A stretch of DNA of 18,365 bases from Puniceicoccales bacterium (GCA_031284845.1 JAITXH010000165.1:1-18365), one strand, 5' to 3'; positions 7,266 through 15,287 are shown, numbered from the stretch's first letter. Made by a program: numbers and translations. Notes: a model not told the origin generated them from the letters alone.

Positions 7266-10200
7266 TTAATCCTCTGCCTGCGGCGCGATGGAGATCGTCT
7301 GGCCAGACCTTCCGTTCTCAAAAACAAAGGTGCCACTTCCGGAGAAATCGCTGCCGGGGATAAGTTCGCCGTCTTCACCTTGTTCAAAAAAGCCTGTCAC
7401 CGTATAAGTGCCGCTCGTGGACGAGGTGAACGTGAACAAAATTTCGCCATACTCTACCGGCCCGATAGCTTCATCTGCGCTGTCCAGACGATAAGAGAGT
7501 CTGAGCGTCGAGTCTCCCGTTTCGGCGGTGTAGGTCGCACCACCTTTGAGCACTTGCTCATCCTGAAACTCGATCACGTCGTTATAGGTTGTCGCATTTC
7601 CTGAGGAATCCTCCAAAAGACCCGACAACACAAAGCGGGATCTATTCCCCGAAAGCACAAGTACTCCGGGATCGCTGATAGACGTGATGTCCGAGCGCAA
7701 GTGTCTCACAGTTCCGCCCAATGAAGTCCATGTGCCGAGATCAAGAGTAATTGAGGAAGGGGCAGCCTCCAAGACAACGCCTTTGTTCAAAGAAGAGGGC
7801 AAGTTCACGCTGCTACTATCTAGCGAACCTCCGGTAGCGTAGCGTAGGCTTGATCCTGAAGAGCCGGCAACATTCACCCGCACTTCCACGGCTTCGGAAC
7901 GCACCACGCGCTTGGACGGATTGCTCACTTCGACGTAGTATGTGCCGGAGCTGAACACGCTCACATTCCTGAGCACCAATTTGCTTTCCGTGGCATTGGC
8001 AATCGGAATGCCGTTCCTGAACCACTGGTAAGTCAACTTCGCCGTGCCTGAAGCAGAGACGGAGAGTGTGCCCGTGCCACTTTCCGACAAGATCAACCCG
8101 ACGGGCTGCTTCGTGATGAGGGGCGGCGTGATTACTTTCACGGCAATCGGCCTGCTCGTCGCCTTGCCGACCACTTTGCCGCCGCCGTTGGTCACCGTCA
8201 CAGAGTATCTGCCGTCTTTGAATATGGGCGCTGTCCGGTAAAAAGGTTCATCGGGAGCATCCGCGATGGGCTTGCCGTTGAATTTCCATGCGTAGTGCAA
8301 TGTTTCGGTGCCGCTCAGCAAAAAGACCTGCAAGCTGATGCTGTCGCCTGCCACGACATTGACTTCGCTGGCGACGACGGAGCCGATTTGCGGCGGGGTA
8401 ATCAACTTCACGGTGGCGACTTCGCCAACGACGCTCCCGGCGCTGTTTGTGGCACGCAGGCTGTAAACACCTTCTACCTTGGCCGTATAAGTGCTCTTGT
8501 TGGCACCGCGAATATCCACGCCGTTGAAGATCCACTGGTAGGAGACCTTTGCCTTGTTGGAGGCGAGCTTGACGGACAACTTTGCGCCTGAGCCTACCAG
8601 AGCAAACACTTCATGTTGCGGCGGCGTGGCAATGGCCGGAGGCAGCACAGCGGATATTTCAGCAGCTTTGCTGGTCGTTGAATTCTGCCCGCTCGTCACC
8701 ACTACGGAATAGCGGCCCAGATCCGTCTCGGCGACGCTCTGGATGACATAAGCGCGGTCGGTGGCCCCTTCAATGGGCTTGCCGTTGAGCAACCACTGGT
8801 AACCGGGCTGCGGATTGGCCGTGGCTTCGACGGAAAGCGTGACGGTGCGCCCAAGCCCGGTCTCGATTTTTTGCGGAGCCTTGGTGATTTTTGGCTTCAC
8901 GGGCACTTGCACGGTGAGGCCAACTGAGGCGCTGGTCACTTGTCCAAACTGATTTGAAGCCGACACGGAATAACTGCCCGCCTGAGCCTTGCTCGTCTTT
9001 GAAATAGTATAGCTGGCCCCATTTGCGCCCTTGATCTGCCTGCCCTTGAAATACCACTGGTAGGACAATGCCTGCTCGCTGACCGCACCCACGGAGAAGG
9101 TGACAGGCTCGCCCTGCCAGACGGTCTGCGATTCGGGTTGGCGCGTGAGGAGCGGCGGGCCATCCGGCGCACGCACGGTGAGTTGCACGGTATTTGAGCT
9201 GATGGAGCCGGCCACGTTGCCGATGATGACATCGTAGCTGCCCGCATTTTCCGGAAGCACGTAGGGGATTGCGTAGGTGGGATTGGTCGCTCCGGGGATG
9301 TTCACCCCGTTGCGCCGCCATTGATAAATGGGATCGGGATTCCCGACTGCGCCAACACTAAAACTCACGGATTGGCCTACGGTGACAGTCCAAGCAACGG
9401 GCTGGCGCGTGATCACGGGTGCGTTTTGCAATGTGAGTGAAACGGTGTTTGAGGCGACGCTGCCAGCGCTGTTGCTGACGATGACCCGATAGGAGCCGAC
9501 ATCTGAATCGGAGGGAGAGGTAATCTGGTAGGAAGCATCTGTGGCGAACGGGATGTCCGTGCCGTTGAATTGCCACTGGTAAGTCGGATCGGGCGTGCCG
9601 ATGGCGGAAATGGCAAAGGTGGCCGGGACACCGGCTGTGCCCGCTATCGGGCGCGGTTGCTGGATGATGACAGGCAGTTGCTCATCCGGGGGTAAAGCGA
9701 TGATGTAGTTCGCACTCGCCTGCCCGCTGGGGCTGTGCTCGTCGAGAAATGCGCGGGCGGATACGGTCTGCACCACGCCGGGTGCCGGGAATAAGTCAAA
9801 CGGCCCGGTGTAGAGAGGTGAGTCTTCCGCTACGTTACTTCCGTCGGTGGTGTAGCGGATAGTGGCATCCGGCTCGATGCTGCTGATAGTGACGGTCACA
9901 GATCCCAGCGCAAACGATCCGCCTCCGGGGCTGATTGCCGGCGTCTTGGCCGGGGGCAGCTCAGGCACAGGCGTGGAGTTGCTGCCGCCCGAGGTGGTGC
10001 CATTGCCCAATTGCCCGTAATCATTGCCGCCAACGCTCTTGGTAGTGCCGTTCACCAGCGTATAGACTGTGTGCGTAGCGCCAGCGGACACGGCGCGGAC
10101 GTTACTCTCCACAAGGACGGGCACTATTTGGTTTGCCGTGGTCCCGCCGCCGAGTTGTCCGCTTTCGTTGCGACCCATGGCATAGAGTTCGCCCTGTGTG

Positions 10201-12917
10201 TTGATGAAAAGGCTGTGATAAGAACCGGCTGCAATAGCGACGACACCGTCGGCGATTTTCACCGGAGAAAGATTGCCGGTAAAAGACCCCAGCCCGAGTT
10301 GCCCGTAGGTATTCCGGCCCATGCCCCAAAGGGTGCCATCGGCGGTCAAATACAAGGTGTGCTGCTCACCCGCTGAGACGGCGATCACGCTGTCTGCTAA
10401 ACGGACCGGGAAAAGACGGTGCGAATTAGTGCCATCGCCGAGCTGTCCGTATTCATTGCGGCCAGTGCCCCAGAGGGTGCCATCCGTGGTCACAAAAAAG
10501 CTGTTAAACGGCCCGGCGCTTGCGAAGAGGACATCTTGCGCGATAGCAACAGGGTGCTCACGCCGGGTGGTGGTGCCATCGCCGAGTTGCCCGTAATTAT
10601 TGCGCCCGATAGCCCAAAGGGTGCCGTCTGTGCTCACATATAAACTGTGGAAGCCGCCAGCGGAAAAGGACTGCACATCCGTGGCGACGCGCACAGGGGT
10701 CTGCTTGTCGGCAAGTGTCCCGCTGCCGAGCTGGCCGTAATCATTGCGCCCGACGCCCCAGAGTGTGTTGTCTTCTGAGAGAAAAAGCGTGTGGTCGCGC
10801 AGACCATCCACGGACTTTACCTGCACACCGGGTTCCAGAAGCACTGGCACGGGAGTGGATGTGCTGTTGGTAGTGCCGGTGCCGAGTTGTCCGTATTGGT
10901 TGCTCCCCGTTGCGCGCAAATCGCCAGTGCTCGTGATAAAGAAGCTGTGCGACCCTGCTGCCGAAATGCGCTGCACGGATTGTGCGAGAATGTCGGCGGA
11001 AGTAATACTGCCGAAGATCGCCGTGACCTGTTCGCCGGGAAGGTAACCTACGCCAAACGCGCGCACCTTCACTGTGGTCTGCTCCGTGCGCGTGATCTGC
11101 CCGGAATAGATGGGAGAGGTCTCTGTGACTTCGCTGCCATCGAGCGTATAGCGCAAGACGGCTCCCGGCGAAGAAACGCGCAGGCGCACGGTAACGGAAT
11201 TCACGGCGTTTCCGCCAAAAGGAATGATCTCCGGAGTAGCAGCCACCACGGGCGTTATCGTAAACGTAGCCTCAGACTGCCTGCTTTCCTTGTAAGCGGA
11301 ATGAAATGAGCGGGCCTTGACCGTGGTCGTCTCAGACACGAGAAATGGCCCGGAATAAGCGGGTGACTGCTCGGTCACATCGGAACCATTGGTCGTGTAG
11401 CGAATCGTCTCCTCCACATCTCTTGGCGAAGAGAGCGTAACATAGAGCGGGCCGTTGTGCGCGATCTGCAATGGCACTTCGTCGCTTTGATCTCCGCCGG
11501 GAGGCGTGATGAGGGGCTTGAGGGCACGCGGGGAAAACGTCACGACGTAGGCATACTCAAGCTGCGGGCTGGGGTCTCTTTGCGCCTGATAAGCACGCAG
11601 TTTCAACGTCGTCGTCTTTGTCAGCACAATCGCCCCGGTGACCTGCGGGGAAAACTCGTTGACATCGGTGCCGTCCGTCGTGAAGCGGACGATGGCATCG
11701 GGATTGGAAGAGGGAGCCGTCACCAAAATGGTGACAGAATCCGTGTAAGTGCCGCCCGTGCGGTTGGCGATCGGTTTGCCGACAAGTGAGCCGCCATAGC
11801 GGAAATGGTAAGTCGCCACCACCGTTTCACTCGGCAAATAGCCTTCGCGGAAGGCGCGCACTTTGAGCGTGTCTGAATACCGCAAGGTAAGCGCTCCGTT
11901 GTAGATCTGAGAATCCTCCGTGACGGGAGCACCGCCGAGCGTATAGCGCAAAACGGCGTTCGGCGTGCTCGTCCCTATGATGATCGCCTGCGGCGAAACG
12001 AAAGGCACCTCAACGTTGTTGACGATAAAATTGCCTGCGGGAGATATAGCGGGCTTGGCCACATGCGGGCGGGCCGCGTAATACTTGGAGGCCTCCTTGA
12101 GGCTCTGGTTCAAAGTCCGCGCGTTGTTCGCAGTAGCATTGCCGGTGGGCGCACCGCGGTAAGACCTGTTCGGGTTGGAAAAACGCATCACACGGGTGGA
12201 TGTGCCGTAAGCCATGATCGTGCGGTAGGGGCGGCCATCGCTGGTGCCCGTTATCAAGAACCCGTGCGAATCGGAAAAGCGGCCTCCGCTCAACCCGTCG
12301 TAGCCCTGCGGCTTTTCTACGATATCCTCCGTGGATAAATCGTGCCCGCATCCGAGGTTATGCCCGATTTGATGCGCGAAGGTATCGGCACTGCGACTCG
12401 CCACTGAGGCAGACACGACGGAAAACGCGAGTTCAGGCGCGGGGAAACCGTAACCATCCATCACACTGAAGTGGGAGATACCCGATAATTTTTGAGAGTC
12501 CGTCCCCTGCCGGAGCAAGCAAACCAAGTCGGCTTTTACTGCTTCGCGCAAATCGTGCACACCGGGGATTTTGCCGGTGACGACCCTCGCCAAATCCGTC
12601 GCATAGCTATCGCTTTCTTCGTAATTGACTTCGACGGCATCTGCAAGGCGGAGGCTTCCCTCGACACCGCTGTTGATAAAGGCTTCGTTGGTGTCATCAA
12701 TCAGCGAATTGGCCAGTGCCAGCACGCCGTCCGCCCCGCCGTTTCGGGCCTTCACCAGCGGCGTATAGACGAAGAGGACATCCACAGTATTGGTTTCATC
12801 TACAGCGGCGGACGCCTGCCAGGGCAAAAAGGACACGGCCACCATGAAGACAAACAAAGCGGCGAAGCCGCGTTTCAGGGAGGGGATGAGAGACGGGATA
12901 GTCATTGTAAGAAACAT
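7266..12917 (-). CDS. Giant exported protein: reprolysin-like (pseudo)protease, chitobiase-like, RCC1 and Ig-like domains
   Basis: The 1883-residue protein starts with a signal peptide (basic K15-R16, hydrophobic 18-33, cleavage likely after A-S-A at 37). Residues 44-283 are a reprolysin-like zinc metalloprotease domain: HQIGHNLGCGHD (182-193) and Met-turn IMAYG (234-238). The three zinc histidines 182, 186 and 192 are present, but the catalytic Glu is Gln183 (CAA), so it is probably catalytically dead. Next come four chitobiase C-terminal-like beta domains (289-636, each with RYTxxGxxVTExSPxYxG), seven RCC1 repeats (650-975), a fifth chitobiase-like domain (990-1074), seven Ig-like domains (1083-1682, each with YxWxxxGxxI) and an unrecognised beta-rich end (1690-1883). 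Only two cysteines are present (133, 190). No sorting signal is seen at the C-terminus. Met5 (12905) is an alternative start, and neither start has a Shine-Dalgarno sequence. A surface recognition or adhesion role is inferred. Confidence 0.9.
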   Translation of the reverse strand: MFLTMTIPSLIPSLKRGFAALFVFMVAVSFLPWQASAAVDETNTVDVLFVYTPLVKARNGGADGVLALANSLIDDTNEAFINSGVEGSLRLADAVEVNYEESDSYATDLARVVTGKIPGVHDLREAVKADLVCLLRQGTDSQKLSGISHFSVMDGYGFPAPELAFSVVSASVASRSADTFAHQIGHNLGCGHDLSTEDIVEKPQGYDGLSGGRFSDSHGFLITGTSDGRPYRTIMAYGTSTRVMRFSNPNRSYRGAPTGNATANNARTLNQSLKEASKYYAARPHVAKPAISPAGNFIVNNVEVPFVSPQAIIIGTSTPNAVLRYTLGGAPVTEDSQIYNGALTLRYSDTLKVRAFREGYLPSETVVATYHFRYGGSLVGKPIANRTGGTYTDSVTILVTAPSSNPDAIVRFTTDGTDVNEFSPQVTGAIVLTKTTTLKLRAYQAQRDPSPQLEYAYVVTFSPRALKPLITPPGGDQSDEVPLQIAHNGPLYVTLSSPRDVEETIRYTTNGSDVTEQSPAYSGPFLVSETTTVKARSFHSAYKESRQSEATFTITPVVAATPEIIPFGGNAVNSVTVRLRVSSPGAVLRYTLDGSEVTETSPIYSGQITRTEQTTVKVRAFGVGYLPGEQVTAIFGSITSADILAQSVQRISAAGSHSFFITSTGDLRATGSNQYGQLGTGTTNSTSTPVPVLLEPGVQVKSVDGLRDHTLFLSEDNTLWGVGRNDYGQLGSGTLADKQTPVRVATDVQSFSAGGFHSLYVSTDGTLWAIGRNNYGQLGDGTTTRREHPVAIAQDVLFASAGPFNSFFVTTDGTLWGTGRNEYGQLGDGTNSHRLFPVRLADSVIAVSAGEQHTLYLTADGTLWGMGRNTYGQLGLGSFTGNLSPVKIADGVVAIAAGSYHSLFINTQGELYAMGRNESGQLGGGTTANQIVPVLVESNVRAVSAGATHTVYTLVNGTTKSVGGNDYGQLGNGTTSGGSNSTPVPELPPAKTPAISPGGGSFALGSVTVTISSIEPDATIRYTTDGSNVAEDSPLYTGPFDLFPAPGVVQTVSARAFLDEHSPSGQASANYIIALPPDEQLPVIIQQPRPIAGTAGVPATFAISAIGTPDPTYQWQFNGTDIPFATDASYQITSPSDSDVGSYRVIVSNSAGSVASNTVSLTLQNAPVITRQPVAWTVTVGQSVSFSVGAVGNPDPIYQWRRNGVNIPGATNPTYAIPYVLPENAGSYDVIIGNVAGSISSNTVQLTVRAPDGPPLLTRQPESQTVWQGEPVTFSVGAVSEQALSYQWYFKGRQIKGANGASYTISKTSKAQAGSYSVSASNQFGQVTSASVGLTVQVPVKPKITKAPQKIETGLGRTVTLSVEATANPQPGYQWLLNGKPIEGATDRAYVIQSVAETDLGRYSVVVTSGQNSTTSKAAEISAVLPPAIATPPQHEVFALVGSGAKLSVKLASNKAKVSYQWIFNGVDIRGANKSTYTAKVEGVYSLRATNSAGSVVGEVATVKLITPPQIGSVVASEVNVVAGDSISLQVFLLSGTETLHYAWKFNGKPIADAPDEPFYRTAPIFKDGRYSVTVTNGGGKVVGKATSRPIAVKVITPPLITKQPVGLILSESGTGTLSVSASGTAKLTYQWFRNGIPIANATESKLVLRNVSVFSSGTYYVEVSNPSKRVVRSEAVEVRVNVAGSSGSSLRYATGGSLDSSSVNLPSSLNKGVVLEAAPSSITLDLGTWTSLGGTVRHLRSDITSISDPGVLVLSGNRSRFVLSGLLEDSSGNATTYNDVIEFQDEQVLKGGATYTAETGDSTLRLSYRLDSADEAIGPVEYGEILFTFTSSTSGTYTVTGFFEQGEDGELIPGSDFSGSGTFVFENGRSGQTISIAPQAED
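7872..9671 (-). repeat. Seven tandem Ig-like domains
   Basis: Residues 1083-1682 of the giant protein hold seven units of about 82-88 residues. Each has the core YQW (YAW once) followed by an N- or K-G turn, for example YQWQFNG at 1113, YQWRRNG at 1198 and YQWFRNG at 1630, and a GxYxVxxxN strand near its end. The cysteine pair of animal Ig domains is absent, as is usual in bacterial Ig-like modules. These domains normally extend a binding module away from the cell surface or bind glycans or proteins. Confidence 0.8.
9993..10970 (-). repeat. Seven RCC1 repeats (beta-propeller)
   Basis: Residues 650-975 of the giant protein repeat the motif GRNxYGQLGDGT seven times, starting at residues 671, 723, 771, 819, 867, 915 and 963. 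The last six are exactly 48 residues (144 bases) apart. Seven is the number needed to close an RCC1-type seven-bladed propeller. The very regular spacing suggests recent duplication or selection against length change. Confidence 0.88.
11010..12053 (-). repeat. Four chitobiase C-terminal-like beta domains
   Basis: Residues 289-636 of the giant protein hold four units of about 85-90 residues. Each carries RYT or RFT, then DGS/GGA, VTE or VNE, S-P, a short xGxI strand, and KxRAF near its end, resembling the CHB_HEX_C_1 family (PF13290). A fifth copy (990-1074) lies beyond the propeller, so the RCC1 block appears inserted into this series. These modules are common in secreted bacterial proteins as spacers or carbohydrate-associated domains. 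Confidence 0.75.
12069..12788 (-). other. Reprolysin-like domain with Glu-to-Gln change in the zinc site
   Basis: Residues 44-283 match the reprolysin-like metalloprotease fold: the strand VDVLFVYTP at 45-53, the zinc signature at 182-193, the Met-turn at 234-238 and the terminal RFSNPNRSYRGAPTG (245-259) with NNARTLNQS, as in active relatives. The codon of residue 183 (12369-12371) is CAA, and GAA would restore the catalytic Glu. Everything else in the site is kept. Confidence 0.8.
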
Positions 12918-12924
12918 TGAGGAT

Positions 12925-12952
12925 GAGAGAGAAAAGAAAGAGAAAGAAAAGA
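12925..12952 (-). promoter_or_regulatory. Pyrimidine-only leader just upstream of the giant gene
   Basis: The coding (minus) strand is pure C and T for 28 bases, ending 7 bases before the ATG at 12917, and there is no Shine-Dalgarno sequence. A CU-rich leader could recruit ribosomal protein S1 instead. It lies in the 48-base gap after the preceding gene. Confidence 0.4.
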
Positions 12953-12965
12953 CCTAGAGAAATGG

Positions 12966-13634
12966 TTAATGCTTAGGCGTTACCGCCACTGTCTGCCTTG
13001 CTTTGGAAGCGCATGTTCCGCAGGCGGGCATCTTGGCAGGATCGAGTTGGAAGAGCACACTGCGATTCACGCCATCGGCGCTGCGGATTTCAAAATAACG
13101 GTTCAGAGAGGGAATGTGTATCCGGCCTGCGACAGCACCGCGCACGTAACTGAGCACGACATCCCCGCCTTCGGTATCCCCTTTTATTTTGGCGCGAAAA
13201 ACGCCGGAATCCGCCCCCAGGCGCTTCAACCGCAGATCTGTCAACTGCAGTTGCTCGCCGTCAAACAGCGGAAATGCCATTTCCGCAAAAGGTTTTTCCC
13301 CGAATTGCCGTCCGAAATCGGCAAGCGCGGGCGTTATCGTGCGCACCTCTGCGCGTATTTGGTATGGCTCGGCAAGGCCAGCATCGGGCAACGCTACGTC
13401 GCTCGCCCTCAAAGACATCGCCGCCTCTGCGCCGGATTCCGCAATTGCGGACAACGCCAACGACGGAAGAGAACTGGACTTCTTTTCTTCCTTTTCAGCA
13501 AGACCCCGGGATGCAGTAGCGGACAACTCCCCCCAAAACAAAAAAACGCCTGCGGCGAGCACCAGTGTCAACACGGCAGCAAACGCCATTGGCATTCGCC
13601 CTGAAATAGATTGCCGGGAGTTCTCTGGTTTCAT
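12966..13634 (-). CDS. Membrane-anchored or exported propeptide-like protein of unknown function
   Basis: The 222-residue protein has one hydrophobic segment (residues 16-35) after a short basic start. It is a signal anchor or a signal peptide, so the rest is outside the cytoplasm. A Glu/Lys/Ser/Ala-rich linker (45-75) follows. Residues 88-202 look like a small beta domain: LFDGEQLQLTDLRLKRL, VVLSYVRGAVAGRIHIP, RYFEIRSADG and LFQLDPAKMP. This resembles the N-terminal pro-region I recall in secreted Verrucomicrobiota metalloproteases. It ends with CGTC (Cys205, Cys208), the only cysteines, which could bind metal or form a disulfide. It lies 48 bases before the giant gene on the same strand, so the two are probably co-transcribed and may interact. 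There is no Shine-Dalgarno sequence. The function is inferred only. Confidence 0.75.
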   Translation of the reverse strand: MKPENSRQSISGRMPMAFAAVLTLVLAAGVFLFWGELSATASRGLAEKEEKKSSSLPSLALSAIAESGAEAAMSLRASDVALPDAGLAEPYQIRAEVRTITPALADFGRQFGEKPFAEMAFPLFDGEQLQLTDLRLKRLGADSGVFRAKIKGDTEGGDVVLSYVRGAVAGRIHIPSLNRYFEIRSADGVNRSVLFQLDPAKMPACGTCASKARQTVAVTPKH

Positions 13635-13649
13635 TGGTTTTTACGCTGC

Positions 13650-13678
13650 ACCTAATTATCGCGGGCAGGCGATGTCAA
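13650..13678 (-). promoter_or_regulatory. Candidate promoter for the propeptide-like/giant gene pair
   Basis: On the minus strand a perfect -35 TTGACA (13678-13673) overlaps the der stop codon. A poor -10 TTAGGT follows after 17 bases, while a better GATAAT sits only 12 bases away. The start codon is at 13634. It could give the downstream pair expression independent of der. Confidence 0.3.
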
Positions 13679-15186
13679 TCTCGCTGATGTCCCACATCCT
13701 TTCGTTTTACATCTGTTTTACGTTTCCGCCCCGGCCTCGCCGCTGCCTGCGGCGCGGAGAAAAACTGGCGCTCGGGGTCTTTCGGCTTGCCCGTGAATTC
13801 CAAAGTCACCGGCACCCCGGCAAGCTCAAACGCCGCGTAAAGCCCCGATATGAGAAAGCGCTCGTATTGCGTCTCCACGCGCTCTTTCGAATTGCAAAAC
13901 AAACGCACGCGCAACGGGCGTTCCCCCACCTGCACCGCGTAGTAACACTTGAGCCGGCGTCCGCTCACCATGCGCGGAGGTTGCCGCTCCATGATGTCGT
14001 GGATCACTTTATTCAACTTCCCAGTGGAAAGCGGGGTTGTCATGCGCACATGCACACCGTGCGCAGCAGCCAGCAAATCCCCGATATTCAACTCCTGCGT
14101 CGCCGAAGTGAACAGCACAGGAGATTTGGGTAAAAAGAAGAGTTCCCGGTGCAATGCTTTCAGGTATTCCTTGCGAAATCCCGCCTCGTCGTCGTAACCG
14201 GCAAGCCCGCTGCCATCCTTCTCAAATTTTTTCAGCGCGAGATCCCATTTGTTCACCACCACGACAAGCCCCGCGCCAGATTCCGCCACTTTGCCCGCAA
14301 ACTGCTTGTCCATACGCGTCACGCCACCGAGCGCATCAAGCACGAGCAGAACGACGTCCGCCGTCGCCAGTGCCTCATCCGAACGCAGCTCTGAGAAATA
14401 ATCCAGCACATCGCGCCGCGTCGCAGCACGCCGCCCGGCGGTGTCCACCAATTCAAACGCCCACTGCTCGCCCCCCGGCGCTGTATAATCCAAGTGGACG
14501 CGCACAGGGTCGCGGGTCGTGCCTGCCACCTCGCTGACGACCAACCTGTCCGTCTTGAGCAGCTTGTTCCCGATAGAGCTTTTGCCCACATTGGGGCGAC
14601 CAGCCAGACACAGCCGGATGCGCTTGGGCGGCGAGACGACCTCGCCCGCAGGCACATCGCTTTCCTCGATCGGGCCGAGCGCCGTCTTGATTTTTTCCAC
14701 TAGAAACGGAATGCCTGTGCCATGTTCAGCGGAGACGAGCACAGCCGGGCCAAGGTTCAATCCGAAAAAATCCGCCTGATTAGCTGCCCGCGCCTCGTTG
14801 TCCGCCTTGTTTGCCACCGCAATCACCGTCTTGCCAAACCGGCGCAACTTGTGAGCGATCTCCAAATCCAGCGGCGTGCACCCCTCGTTGACATCCACGA
14901 CGAGCAAAACTACTTTGGCCGCATTGACGGCAAAGCCCACCTGCTCCTCCACTGCGTCGGCTATGACCTTGGGCGTAAGCGCCGTGTAAAGCCCTATGCC
15001 ACCGGTATCCATGAGCAGGTAGTTACCGTCGCGCACCTGTTCGGTAATCAAATCGCGAGTGACGCCCGGCATATTGTGGACGATGGAGACACGCCGACCT
15101 ATGAGGCGGTTGAACAAGCGGCTCTTGCCCACATTGGGGCGTCCGACAATCGCGACACAGCGCGAGATTTCCGTGGAAAACGACAT
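13675..15186 (-). CDS. der: Ribosome-assembly GTPase Der (EngA)
   Basis: Der has two consecutive GTPase domains and a KH-like C-terminal domain and acts in maturation of the large ribosomal subunit. Numbering from the longer frame (Met at 15237), the first domain shows GRPNVGKS (32-39), DTGG (77-80) and NKAD (143-146). The second shows GRPNVGKS (213-220), DTAG (265-268) and NKWD (329-332). The KH-like part follows from about 400 and ends in a basic tail (KRKTDVKRK). I chose the start at 15186 (MSFSTEIS) because it puts the first P-loop about 15 residues from the N-terminus, as in other Der proteins. The start at 15237 would add 17 residues. Neither has a clear Shine-Dalgarno sequence. In the first P-loop GKS is followed by Arg, where most bacteria have Thr. 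Confidence 0.95.
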   Translation of the reverse strand: MSFSTEISRCVAIVGRPNVGKSRLFNRLIGRRVSIVHNMPGVTRDLITEQVRDGNYLLMDTGGIGLYTALTPKVIADAVEEQVGFAVNAAKVVLLVVDVNEGCTPLDLEIAHKLRRFGKTVIAVANKADNEARAANQADFFGLNLGPAVLVSAEHGTGIPFLVEKIKTALGPIEESDVPAGEVVSPPKRIRLCLAGRPNVGKSSIGNKLLKTDRLVVSEVAGTTRDPVRVHLDYTAPGGEQWAFELVDTAGRRAATRRDVLDYFSELRSDEALATADVVLLVLDALGGVTRMDKQFAGKVAESGAGLVVVVNKWDLALKKFEKDGSGLAGYDDEAGFRKEYLKALHRELFFLPKSPVLFTSATQELNIGDLLAAAHGVHVRMTTPLSTGKLNKVIHDIMERQPPRMVSGRRLKCYYAVQVGERPLRVRLFCNSKERVETQYERFLISGLYAAFELAGVPVTLEFTGKPKDPERQFFSAPQAAARPGRKRKTDVKRKDVGHQRD

Positions 15187-15273
15187 GCGCTCAAGATTCG
15201 CAGGATGTCGCCGTGTGTAAATAAAGAAGCGCGGCATTGCAGGAGTCTCAGCTTATTTCGCGGCAGTTATTGC

Positions 15274-15287
15274 TTATTAGCTAATAA
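15274..15287. promoter_or_regulatory. Perfect 14-bp palindrome between divergent der and pqiC-like genes
   Basis: TTATTAGCTAATAA is its own reverse complement. It lies in the AT-rich part of the gap between two divergently transcribed genes, where both promoters must be. It could be an operator for a dimeric regulator, or an overlapping pair of AT-rich promoter elements. The gap (15238-15441) has no other gene-like feature. Confidence 0.4.

Noticed and set aside
9993..10970. 144-base periodic repeat considered as a CRISPR-like or satellite array
   Set aside because: The period encodes RCC1 protein repeats in frame with variable positions. The units are far longer than CRISPR repeats and there are no spacers.
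12492..12920. 142-codon plus-strand open frame opposite the start of the giant gene
   Set aside because: It is antisense to the signal peptide and metalloprotease domain, which are clearly supported on the minus strand.
13189..14133. 314-codon plus-strand open frame
   Set aside because: It is the shadow of the propeptide-like gene and of the der C-terminus, both on the minus strand. The composition is Arg/Ala/Ser-rich without motifs.
15187..15237. 17-residue N-terminal extension of Der
   Set aside because: Der proteins start shortly before the first P-loop, and the internal Met at 15186 gives the normal distance. The extension has no better ribosome binding site.
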